DNA from: Croceivirga sp.
GTDB lineage: Bacteria > Bacteroidota > Bacteroidia > Flavobacteriales > Flavobacteriaceae
Length of the DNA: 64,000 nucleotides
Reading direction: 5' to 3'
Assembly (NCBI GenBank): GCA_028281025.1
Contig: JANQKR010000016.1
Coordinates: 62,001-126,000 of the forward strand
Positions 16,473-24,167 of the stretch are shown here, in pieces; positions within the stretch are counted from its first letter, which is position 1, and each line of letters starts with the position of its first letter. Below the pieces are notes generated by a model, which was not told the origin of the DNA, made no database searches, and saw only the letters and a program-made list of their open reading frames with translations. The translations under genes were made by a program, and so were the position numbers.

Positions 16473-17297
16473 ATGGGATTTTCAAACCACTTCAAAAAAA
16501 CATTCCAAGCAAAGTATGGTTCCTGGGCACTGGTCACAGGGGCCTCCTCCGGAATCGGCGAGGCATTGTGCAAAAATCTCGCCATTATTGGGATGAACAT
16601 TGTCCTTTCGGGGAGAAACAAGGAAAAGCTACGCTCCTTTAGCAATTCACTTGAAGACGAATATGGAATCCTTACCGAAGTTGTGATTGCCGATATCTCC
16701 TCTACTCCGGAAGTTTATAGAATGGTTGAGGAACTAACGAACATTCCCATTGGGTTGTTTGTTGCCTCGGCCGGTTTTGGAACATCGGGCCACTTTAGGG
16801 AGGCAAATCTTGACGAGGAGATCCGTATGTTAAAAGTGAATTCCCTGGCACTGATGATGCTCACACATTATTTTGCCCGGAAGTTTGCGGAGCAGAAAAA
16901 GGGTGGAATTGTTTTAATGAGTTCCATTGTGGGTTTTCAAGGGGTTCCCAACGCCTCCCATTACGCGGCTACAAAAGCCTATGTACAGTCTTTGGGAGAA
17001 GGCTTGTACCATGAGCTTAAACCTTACGGGGTGGATGTCATAGCTGCTGCTCCCGGTCCGGTGGACACCGGTTTTGGGAAAGTGGCCGATATGCAAATGG
17101 AAAACGCCCTAAAGCCCAATGATATAGCCGCACCCATTTTAGAGGCCCTGGGCAAGAGGCATACCGTATTTCCCGGATTGCTGACCAAACTATTGGTATC
17201 AGGTCTTAGAACGGTACCCAGATGGGGTAAGATACGTATCATGAAAATGGTGATGGGGAAGATGACCGAACATCAGCGAGCATCAGTCCAATATTAA
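16473..17297 (+). CDS. Short-chain dehydrogenase/reductase (classical SDR)
   Basis: 274 residues. The NAD(P)-binding motif TGASSGIG (about residues 22-29), the catalytic YAATK (Tyr/Lys near 157-161, preceded by the MSSI serine) and the PGPVDTGF stretch define a classical SDR acting on an alcohol or carbonyl, probably a lipophilic one. No signal peptide, so cytoplasmic. It starts 10 bases after the TonB receptor stop and ends 5 bases before the next gene, so it belongs to that operon. The substrate cannot be read from sequence. Confidence 0.93.
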   Translation: MGFSNHFKKTFQAKYGSWALVTGASSGIGEALCKNLAIIGMNIVLSGRNKEKLRSFSNSLEDEYGILTEVVIADISSTPEVYRMVEELTNIPIGLFVASAGFGTSGHFREANLDEEIRMLKVNSLALMMLTHYFARKFAEQKKGGIVLMSSIVGFQGVPNASHYAATKAYVQSLGEGLYHELKPYGVDVIAAAPGPVDTGFGKVADMQMENALKPNDIAAPILEALGKRHTVFPGLLTKLLVSGLRTVPRWGKIRIMKMVMGKMTEHQRASVQY

Positions 17298-17302
17298 GTG
17301 CC

Positions 17303-17845
17303 ATGCACATGAAAACAACGCTACTGGTATGCTCTTTTTTGGTCTCAACAGTTCTGCTCATGGATACTCCAAAAAAAGAATGCTGTTCCCATTTTTTAGA
17401 AGAAGAACTGACCGAAATAGAGGGTTATATTGCCTTTAGGGACAGCCTGAACCCTGTGGTTTCCAAAGTGGAAGTGGCTTGGCACCTTGATCATTCCCTG
17501 CGCACCATTAATGAAATTCACAAAACTGTAAAAAAATCAAATCCGGAGGATTACAAAAGAAGGATTCATCTTGGTCGTACCCTACTTTTACTGATCAACA
17601 AAATTCCAAGGGGAAGGGCGGAATCCCCTAAGATTGTGACCCCTCCGGAAGTTATTCATACAGACAGTCTGTATGGACAACTGGCGTTGGCAAGAAAAAA
17701 TCTTGTGGCCTACGACTCGCTTCCCAAAAAGGCTTTTTTTGAGCACCCCTATTTGGGAATTATGGATCGCAAAACCTCCAAAAAGTTTCTGGAGATCCAT
17801 ACCAAGCACCATCTAAAAATAATAAGGGATATTTTAAAAAAATAA
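17303..17845 (+). CDS. Secreted DinB/DUF1569-like protein (copy 1)
   Basis: 180 residues with an N-terminal hydrophobic signal (MHMKTTLLVCSFLVSTVLLM). The helical body carries AWHLDHSLRTI near residue 60 and FLEIHTKHHLKIIRDIL at the end, the positions of the metal-binding histidines in the DinB four-helix bundle. HPYLGIMD, close to the HPFFG pattern of DUF1569, stands before the last helix. Function unknown; family members are putative metal-dependent thiol transferases, normally cytoplasmic, so a secreted form is unusual. It is a paralogue of the gene at 18612-19151 (shared IPRG-A-SP and LEIHT-HHLKII). Gaps of 5 and 6 bases tie it into the operon. Confidence 0.75.
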   Translation: MHMKTTLLVCSFLVSTVLLMDTPKKECCSHFLEEELTEIEGYIAFRDSLNPVVSKVEVAWHLDHSLRTINEIHKTVKKSNPEDYKRRIHLGRTLLLLINKIPRGRAESPKIVTPPEVIHTDSLYGQLALARKNLVAYDSLPKKAFFEHPYLGIMDRKTSKKFLEIHTKHHLKIIRDILKK

Positions 17846-17851
17846 GTTGCT

Positions 17852-18421
17852 ATGAAAAAAAGTGGTTTCATACTTGCCATTGCATTTTGCATGGTTTCCT
17901 GTGTATCAACCAAAGAAAAGGTGGCCAGTGGGCAGCCTTATACCGATCAAATCAATTGGCCAAACGCCTACGACCCGAAAAAGGCCGGTTTTTTTGTCCA
18001 TAATGAAATAGACATTAGGGCATCCCCGGAGACCGTTTGGAACATTTTGATCCAGGCCGAAACCTGGCCCAATTGGTACGAAGGGGCACGAAACGTGGCC
18101 ATAACACGTCCGGATGATACAACCATCCTTTTGGAGGATGCTGTTTTTACATGGAAGACCATGGGACTGAACTTTGAATCCTTTATACGGGAATATGAGC
18201 CCTATTCCAGATTAAGTTGGGAATCCAAAAAAAACAGTATTAAGGGGTACCATGCATGGTTGATCGTTCCCACGGACAACGGTTGCAAACTAATTACCCA
18301 AGAATCACAGACCGGTTTCCTGACCTTTATGCAAAAAGTATTTCAACCCAGAAAACTGGAAGGCCTGCACCAAATTTGGTTGGAAGAAATCATGCAAAAG
18401 GCCGAGCAAAAAGATTTATGA
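17852..18421 (+). CDS. START/SRPBCC-fold lipoprotein
   Basis: 189 residues with a lipoprotein signal (lipobox MVSC, Cys near residue 17). From about residue 45 the SRPBCC/polyketide-cyclase pattern is clear: EIDIRASPETVWNILIQAETWPNWYEGARNV, then a beta-rich cavity (SRLSWESKKNSIKGYHAWLIV) and a C-terminal helix (LEGLHQIWLEEIMQKAE). These folds bind hydrophobic ligands. As a lipoprotein it would act in the periplasm or on a membrane face, which fits transfer of a lipophilic compound. It lies 6 bases after the first DinB-like gene. Confidence 0.85.
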   Translation: MKKSGFILAIAFCMVSCVSTKEKVASGQPYTDQINWPNAYDPKKAGFFVHNEIDIRASPETVWNILIQAETWPNWYEGARNVAITRPDDTTILLEDAVFTWKTMGLNFESFIREYEPYSRLSWESKKNSIKGYHAWLIVPTDNGCKLITQESQTGFLTFMQKVFQPRKLEGLHQIWLEEIMQKAEQKDL

Positions 18422-18486
18422 TAAATTTTGGTTACAAATTTGAATTTTGGACGTCCCATTAGTATCAATCAAGAACACCAATAATC

Positions 18487-18609
18487 ATGAAAAAAAGTGA
18501 GAACAAGTATCGGGAGAAAGAAAAAAAGTTGCAGACAACTCCCTTTACCTTTAAGAAAAGAAAAGCTGTGCGCCCTACTTTTGTATGGTGGGGGTGGAAA
18601 ACCACATAA
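18487..18609 (+). CDS. Possible small basic protein (40 aa)
   Basis: ATG at 18487 opens a 40-codon frame that ends TAA at 18607-18609, two bases before the ATG of the next gene. The product is strongly basic and polar (MKKSENKYREKEKKL start, many Lys/Arg) and ends with Trp-rich VWWGWKTT. No family is recognised. Coupled spacing to the next gene favours translation, but a chance ORF is quite possible. Confidence 0.3.
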   Translation: MKKSENKYREKEKKLQTTPFTFKKRKAVRPTFVWWGWKTT

Positions 18610-18611
18610 AA

Positions 18612-19151
18612 ATGAAGAAAATCTCTTGGGCAGTTTCAATTTTGATCATCATTGTTACCGTGGTTTCCATTAGTAATAACCGGGAAAGCGATAGTGACTT
18701 TCTGGATAGTCAACTTCTGGAAATAGAAGGTTATTTTGACCAAAGGGCCATCAAAAATGAAGCGGTATCCCAAGCAGCCATAGCGTGGCATTTGGACCAT
18801 ATGCTCAAGACCATAAACAGGATTTCGGAAAATTTGCTTCGCTCCGACCCTAATGCGTATATCCCCAAGTTCAATATGCAGCGAATTGTTGTGCATACTT
18901 CAGGAATAATCCCCAGGGGTGCGGCCCAATCACCTCCCAGTGTAAGACCCCCGGATGTTGTGCTTTTGGATAGTTTAACGGTGCAACTCCAAAAAGCCCG
19001 GCAAAATCTAATTGATATTTCCGGTTTGGATGAAAACGCCTTTTTTGCCCACCCTGTTTTTGACCATTTGGACCGAGACCAGTCCCGAAGGTTTTTGGAA
19101 ATTCACACCAACCATCACCTAAAAATCATTCAAGATATTTTGGGGGAATAA
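18612..19151 (+). CDS. Secreted or anchored DinB/DUF1569-like protein (copy 2)
   Basis: 179 residues from the ATG at 18612 (MKKISWAV...); the longer frame from 18585 overlaps the small ORF upstream. Residues 1-20 form a hydrophobic anchor or signal. The body repeats copy 1: AIAWHLDHMLKTINRI, IPRGAAQSPPSVRPPDV, then FFAHPVFDHLDRDQSRRFLEIHTNHHLKIIQDIL. The histidines expected to bind metal in the DinB fold are kept in both copies. Function unknown. It is 190 bases past the START-like gene, with a possible remnant and a small ORF between. Confidence 0.75.
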   Translation: MKKISWAVSILIIIVTVVSISNNRESDSDFLDSQLLEIEGYFDQRAIKNEAVSQAAIAWHLDHMLKTINRISENLLRSDPNAYIPKFNMQRIVVHTSGIIPRGAAQSPPSVRPPDVVLLDSLTVQLQKARQNLIDISGLDENAFFAHPVFDHLDRDQSRRFLEIHTNHHLKIIQDILGE

Positions 19152-19197
19152 TTTGGGAAAGGTTGATTATCTTTAGACAAATCCTGAATATACCAAA

Positions 19198-20034
19198 ATG
19201 AAAAAAATAGCGGCCCTATTGCTTGTTGCAGGTTTGATTGGCATTGTATCCTGCAAACCCAAAAAAGAAAACACCACTGATACCAAGGAAACCCAAGAAG
19301 AGCTTCCTGTAAAAGTAAAAGGGAAAGAGGTTACCTATGCCACCGATTCCACAAATCTTAAAGGATATATTGCCTATGACGAAAATGTTGCGGGAAAACG
19401 TCCGGGGGTCTTAATTGTCCATGAGTGGTGGGGACATAACGATTATGTGCGCCAACGTGCCGATATGTTGGCCCAATTGGGGTATACCGCCATTGCCGTG
19501 GACATGTATGGTGATGGCAAACTGGCCGATCATCCCGATGATGCAGGGAAGTTCGCGTCAAGTGTAATGACCAATTTACCAGAAGCCACAGCACGTTTTA
19601 ATGCCGCTTTGGACTTGTTAAAGTCCCATGAATCTGTCGATGGGGATAAAATTGGGGCCATTGGCTACTGTTTCGGTGGTAGTGTGGTTTTGACCATGGC
19701 CAATTCCGGGGCGGATTTGGATGCCGTGGCTGCATTCCACAGTGGGGTTCAACTTCCGATAATGCCCAACGAGCAACTAAAGGCCAAGGTATTGGTGTGC
19801 AATGGTGCTGACGATCCCTTTATCAGTCCTGAATCCATAACCGGTTTTAAAACCGCTATGGACTCCATTGGTGCCGATTATAACTATATCTCCTATCCCG
19901 GGGTAAAGCATAGTTTTACGAGTAAAGAAGCGGATGCCAATGGTGAGAAATTTGGATTGCCCTTGGCTTATGACGCAGACGCCGACAAGAAATCCTGGGA
20001 CAGTCTGCAAGCACTTTTTGCTGAAGCGTTCTGA
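19198..20034 (+). CDS. Dienelactone hydrolase-family lipoprotein
   Basis: 278 residues, lipoprotein signal with lipobox IVSC (Cys near residue 20). The alpha/beta-hydrolase core is complete: VLIVHEWWGHNDYVRQRADMLAQLGY, AVDMYGDGK, then the nucleophile elbow GYCFGG with Cys as in dienelactone hydrolases, an Asp in ADDPFISP and His in PGVKHSFTS. It would cleave an ester or lactone in the envelope. It is 46 bases after the second DinB-like gene on the same strand and may close the same cluster. Confidence 0.93.
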   Translation: MKKIAALLLVAGLIGIVSCKPKKENTTDTKETQEELPVKVKGKEVTYATDSTNLKGYIAYDENVAGKRPGVLIVHEWWGHNDYVRQRADMLAQLGYTAIAVDMYGDGKLADHPDDAGKFASSVMTNLPEATARFNAALDLLKSHESVDGDKIGAIGYCFGGSVVLTMANSGADLDAVAAFHSGVQLPIMPNEQLKAKVLVCNGADDPFISPESITGFKTAMDSIGADYNYISYPGVKHSFTSKEADANGEKFGLPLAYDADADKKSWDSLQALFAEAF

Positions 20035-20062
20035 CCAAACAAATGCCTCCAAGGATGAATCG

Positions 20063-21079
20063 TTAATTCGGTTTAAGCGCCAATTTGTTTAAGTCATAGT
20101 AATAGAATTCCTGGGTATCGTTCATGGCCACAAAAAGGCCATTGGGAAAAGTATCGTTCAAGGGGATGGTCACCGCTTCACAGCCATCTGTTCCATAAGT
20201 GCTTAGATTTACCGCTTTTAGGAATTCGTTTTCCCTTCTTGAGAAGATGTTGAACTCACCCAGTTGCTGGTTGGAAACAATAAGGTATCCCCCGCCGTTG
20301 GGATAACAGGCAATGGCAATCCCTTCAATATCCTCTAAAAAATGGTCCCCTCCAAAACAGGAAATTTCCGTATTGCCCATACTTGGTTCTGCGTAGTATT
20401 TACGAATGCACACGCCCTCGTCGGAATAATAGACATAGCCTTCCGCGTCATCCACGGCAATGGCCTCAATTTCCTTTTGGCCACTATATTTACCAAATTT
20501 TCGAACAAGTTCGGCACGGACACCCAAACTATCCGGTTTTAATATGTACTGATATAAATAGCCCTCCAATGGACCTGTTTTACGTCCAACAATAGCATAG
20601 ATTGAACTATCCCTTGGGGATTTGTACAGTGCTATTCCCATAGGAAGGTTTTGTTCAAAACCTTTGGCGTCCTCAAAAACTGGAAAACCGCCATTATCCA
20701 ATGGTTTCATATCCGGTACGGAAAACAGGCGAATTTGTTGTTTCTCCCTTTCGGTAAAGGCCAAAAGATCGACCCGTGTGGAGTCATTCAATCGAAATGC
20801 GTATTCAATGTCCACATTATTGGGTCTTTGCAGGTTTTTTATGCTTTTGTCCCCAATAATTTTACCGTCCAGATCAAAGGCATAAACGCCCCCGTTGGTT
20901 TCTTTATCCGTCCCGAAAATGATGCTTTGGGAAGGATTTTCCGTATTGACCCAAATGGCGGGATCGTCCGTATCGTTTGGGGTTTTCTCGGTAATGATAT
21001 CAGGAGCAATGGGAGGCAACTTACTTTGATTGCAGGAAAGAAGGGACACGGCAACAAAAACTAAAAAATAGGCTTTCAT
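20063..21079 (-). CDS. Beta-propeller phytase, lipoprotein
   Basis: 338 residues with a lipoprotein signal (LLSC, Cys near residue 16). The mature part matches beta-propeller (BPP) phytases: DTDDPAIWVNTENPSQSIIFGTDKETNGGVYAFDLDGK, RPNNVDIEYAF, FEDIEG-type and GCEAVTIPL stretches carrying the acidic residues that bind calcium and phosphate. The enzyme releases phosphate from inositol hexakisphosphate. It follows the TonB receptor by 60 bases on the same strand; the pair recurs in marine flavobacteria as a phytate-use module. Confidence 0.93.
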   Translation of the reverse strand: MKAYFLVFVAVSLLSCNQSKLPPIAPDIITEKTPNDTDDPAIWVNTENPSQSIIFGTDKETNGGVYAFDLDGKIIGDKSIKNLQRPNNVDIEYAFRLNDSTRVDLLAFTEREKQQIRLFSVPDMKPLDNGGFPVFEDAKGFEQNLPMGIALYKSPRDSSIYAIVGRKTGPLEGYLYQYILKPDSLGVRAELVRKFGKYSGQKEIEAIAVDDAEGYVYYSDEGVCIRKYYAEPSMGNTEISCFGGDHFLEDIEGIAIACYPNGGGYLIVSNQQLGEFNIFSRRENEFLKAVNLSTYGTDGCEAVTIPLNDTFPNGLFVAMNDTQEFYYYDLNKLALKPN

Positions 21080-21139
21080 GAACGAATTTTTTGGAAAAAA
21101 CCCTGCCCACGGGTAGGAATGGACAGGGAGTGTAACCGA

Positions 21140-24004
21140 TTATTTTTTGAAGACATCATATTTTAAACCAAAAGTAAGGCGTAACCCATAGAATTCCGAT
21201 TGCTGGGTCCGGTTGCTCACGCCTTGGAAAAAGCGCAAGGGCTGGTTTGTAATGTTATTGAGGTCCGCGTAAATTCTAAGTTTGTTGTTAATGGCATAAC
21301 TGGAATTAAAATCCAGAAAAAACTGTTCATCATAAAAACGGTCTTCAAAGGCATTCCCCCCAAGCTCATCGATATAGGCATCGGAATAGTTTGCCGACAA
21401 CCGGGCACTGAATCGTTTGCCGGTATAGCCCAGGGAGGCGTTAAACATGTTGGGGGCCGTATTGGGAAGGTCCAAATCGTCTGCACGTTCATCACCATCT
21501 TCGTTTCGTATGCCATCGGCACTGGAGGTAAGGTGGGTGTAATTTAAATAGATGTTGAAGTTTTTGGCGAAACCAGGTAAAAAGTCAAGCTGGCGTTGAA
21601 AAGCGAATTCCACACCAAAAATGGAAGCATTGTCCCCATTCAAAGGTTGGAACACATCAAAACCTGCTGTTCCCGGTCCAAAGGAATCATCGGGGGCCTC
21701 AGAAATAAAGGTATAGATGAAATCACTGATACGTTTGTAAAAAAGTCCTCCAGAAATCACCCCAATACTTTGAAAATAATGCTCTCCCATCAAATCAAAG
21801 TTCATGGAGGTCGTGGGATCGAGTTCAGCATTTCCCAGGATAATCTCATTATCGGCATTCACAATTTCTGCCCTGGGAATCAAATCCTCATAGTTGGGCC
21901 GTGCCAGGGTATTGCTCCATGCAAATCGTAAAATGGTATTGTTCGTGATATCGTATTTAAGATGTACCCCTGGTAAGATATTGGTGTACGAGGTATCATC
22001 GCTTACTTCTTCAACCACCACATCGTCCTCGCCAAAATTCAGACTGAAACCATCCGACTCCAACTGGGTGTTTTCTATTCGGAGTCCTGCCAGCAGACTA
22101 AATTTATCCGACAATTTCTGATTTACCATCACATATCCTGCTAGTACATCCTCGCTAATGTCAAAGTTTCCCGGTAAAAACTCCTCCAAAACAGGTGAGC
22201 CATTGTTCTCGTTCAAATCAAGGCTTCCCAACCAACTTGGGGACGGATAGAATCCTGCGGCATATTCACTGCCAACCAAAAAATCGGGATCGGTCATATC
22301 CACTGTGGGAATGCCCCCCAAAACAGGAAAGGTATCCTCCAGATCGTATTCGAAGAAATCGTTGTCCCTGGCTTTATTTTTAAACCTTCCCCGAACACCG
22401 AATTTTAGTGTTCCATCCGCATCCCCAAAGAGATTTGCCGGCACTTCAACATTTAGGAAAAGGTTGATGTCGTCCTCATCGGTGAATTGGGTCTCATTGG
22501 TAATTTCGTCAAACTCAAAAGAGGCCAAATCATTGGTGTTTTCAGGGTTTTCCGCGGTCATATTGGGAAACTCCGGATCACTGTTATCAATGTTGGCGAT
22601 GTACTCCGTTGTATATTGGGCATAGCGTTCGTCCAAACGTTCTTCGGATGCCCTGGCATAGGACGCCAGCCAGTCGATCTTTACTTTGCCCCATAAATGA
22701 TTTCCCCCAAGCGTATAGTTTTGCATCCGTTGATCTTCAAGCCTTGTATTCTGGTTACGGTCATTGTCGATACCTCCTTTTGTTTCCCTGGCAACTTCAA
22801 CGGGAAAGCGGGTGGGCGTCCCATTTGTTATCGTAAAGTCCCCTTCTTGAATGTCCTCTGCATCCAAAAGTTCCTGGGCCGTTACAAAACGGTTCTCCCG
22901 GTCATCCCTCCAGTTATACATGGTTTTTAGGTAAATGGAGTTGTTGGGATCGAATTGGTAATCCAAATTGACCGAAAAACTTCGTCTGACCCGTTGTACT
23001 AAGTAGGTACGTTGTTCAAAAACATCCGTGTATGGGTTTACATCCAGTTCCTCTTCCTCTCCATCGGCATTGGTAAACGCAAATTCATTGTTCCACTCTG
23101 CCTCTATATTGTCGGAACCAAAATCGTTGTCCTGGATTACCGCGCCCAACATCCATCCAAATTTCCCATCTTTGGTCCTATCTCCCAAGAGGAATGATCC
23201 GTTAAGGTTTCTCCTATCGGTTATAAAGTTGATTCCCGAACCCAGGGTCGCAGAAAGTCGATATCCCTGGGGAGCGGTACGTGTGACCAGGTTTATGGAA
23301 CCCCCCAGTGCATCCCCGTCCATATCCGGGGTCACTGCCTTGTTTACTTCAATGGTCTGGATCATATCCGAGGGAATCAAATCCATTTGGATATTCCTAT
23401 TGTCCCCTTCGGCGGAGGGGATACGGCTCCCGTTCAAAGTCACGGAATTGAGCTGTGGCGAAAGCCCCCTGACAATAACATTACGCGCCTCCCCCTGATC
23501 TACTTGCATGGTAATCCCAGGGATACGCTTTACGGCATCCCCAATATTGGCATCCGGAAATTTTCCGATTTGGTCCGTGGATACTACATTGGTAATGTTC
23601 AAGTTTGTCCTTTGTGTATTTAGTGCTTTGGCCTGACCACTTAAACCATGGGCTGCGACCTCAACCTCATCCAACTGGTAATTGGTTGGGGTAAGTTCCA
23701 CAGTTATACTTGCTGTCTCCCCGCCGCTAACGGCAACATCTTGCGCAATATCACCATATCCTATGTAGGTAATCCGGATAGTATGACTTCCTTCCGGAAT
23801 TCCAACAAGGGTAAATCGTCCATCAAAATCAGAAATTGTTCCCCTGTTTAAACTCGAAATAAAAATATTGGCACCAGAAACATAGATACCATTTTCATCG
23901 GAAATTGTACCTGTAATATTTCCTGTTTGAGCATAACTTTCCACCATCCCAAAAAGGGCAAAAAGCGTTACAAACAACACTTTTAATACGTTAATTAGTT
24001 TCAT
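21140..24004 (-). CDS. TonB-dependent receptor, phytase-linked (954 aa)
   Basis: Start at the ATG at 24004 (MKLINVLKVLFVTLFALF...), because the longer frame to 24124 lacks a signal. Signal peptide ends at SYAQ. A carboxypeptidase-regulatory-like domain follows (GNITGTISDENGIYVSGANIFI...FDGRFTLVGIPEG), then a plug (STDQIGKFPDANIGDAVKRIPGITM, VIVRGLSPQLNSVTLNGSRIPS) typical of TonB_dep_Rec proteins, and a long barrel ending LRLTFGLKYDVF. With the phytase gene 60 bases downstream it probably takes up inositol phosphates or their products. Controlled from the -7 box at 24029-24036 with an operator-like inverted repeat just upstream. Confidence 0.94.
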   Translation of the reverse strand: MKLINVLKVLFVTLFALFGMVESYAQTGNITGTISDENGIYVSGANIFISSLNRGTISDFDGRFTLVGIPEGSHTIRITYIGYGDIAQDVAVSGGETASITVELTPTNYQLDEVEVAAHGLSGQAKALNTQRTNLNITNVVSTDQIGKFPDANIGDAVKRIPGITMQVDQGEARNVIVRGLSPQLNSVTLNGSRIPSAEGDNRNIQMDLIPSDMIQTIEVNKAVTPDMDGDALGGSINLVTRTAPQGYRLSATLGSGINFITDRRNLNGSFLLGDRTKDGKFGWMLGAVIQDNDFGSDNIEAEWNNEFAFTNADGEEEELDVNPYTDVFEQRTYLVQRVRRSFSVNLDYQFDPNNSIYLKTMYNWRDDRENRFVTAQELLDAEDIQEGDFTITNGTPTRFPVEVARETKGGIDNDRNQNTRLEDQRMQNYTLGGNHLWGKVKIDWLASYARASEERLDERYAQYTTEYIANIDNSDPEFPNMTAENPENTNDLASFEFDEITNETQFTDEDDINLFLNVEVPANLFGDADGTLKFGVRGRFKNKARDNDFFEYDLEDTFPVLGGIPTVDMTDPDFLVGSEYAAGFYPSPSWLGSLDLNENNGSPVLEEFLPGNFDISEDVLAGYVMVNQKLSDKFSLLAGLRIENTQLESDGFSLNFGEDDVVVEEVSDDTSYTNILPGVHLKYDITNNTILRFAWSNTLARPNYEDLIPRAEIVNADNEIILGNAELDPTTSMNFDLMGEHYFQSIGVISGGLFYKRISDFIYTFISEAPDDSFGPGTAGFDVFQPLNGDNASIFGVEFAFQRQLDFLPGFAKNFNIYLNYTHLTSSADGIRNEDGDERADDLDLPNTAPNMFNASLGYTGKRFSARLSANYSDAYIDELGGNAFEDRFYDEQFFLDFNSSYAINNKLRIYADLNNITNQPLRFFQGVSNRTQQSEFYGLRLTFGLKYDVFKK

Positions 24005-24028
24005 GATCTTATTGTATAGGTTTACACT

Positions 24029-24036
24029 CAAATGTA
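24029..24036 (-). promoter_or_regulatory. Bacteroidota -7 box of the TonB receptor/phytase operon
   Basis: Minus strand TACATTTG fits TAnnTTTG and lies 25 bases before the ATG at 24004. No TTG is seen at -33, as expected for a promoter that needs an activator. Confidence 0.5.
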
Positions 24037-24053
24037 TCACTATCAATTGATTA

Positions 24054-24070
24054 CCATTTAATGTAAATGG
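24054..24070. promoter_or_regulatory. Candidate operator for the TPR-LuxR regulator
   Basis: Perfect inverted repeat CCATTTA-N3-TAAATGG. Its centre is about 26 bases upstream of the -7 box at 24029-24036, an activator position. The next gene upstream encodes a LuxR-type DNA-binding protein. Confidence 0.45.
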
Positions 24071-24167
24071 CAACAAAAAGGAAACAAACCCGCTTTGGGA
24101 GGGAAACAATAGGGCAACAATCACAATTAATTTACATTGTAGTAACCATTGCTAAAACAAGGGTGTT

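Noticed and set aside
23028-23498. 156-codon plus-strand frame inside the phytase-linked TonB receptor
   Set aside because: Ser/Pro-rich antisense shadow; the minus strand encodes plug and barrel motifs across the same bases.
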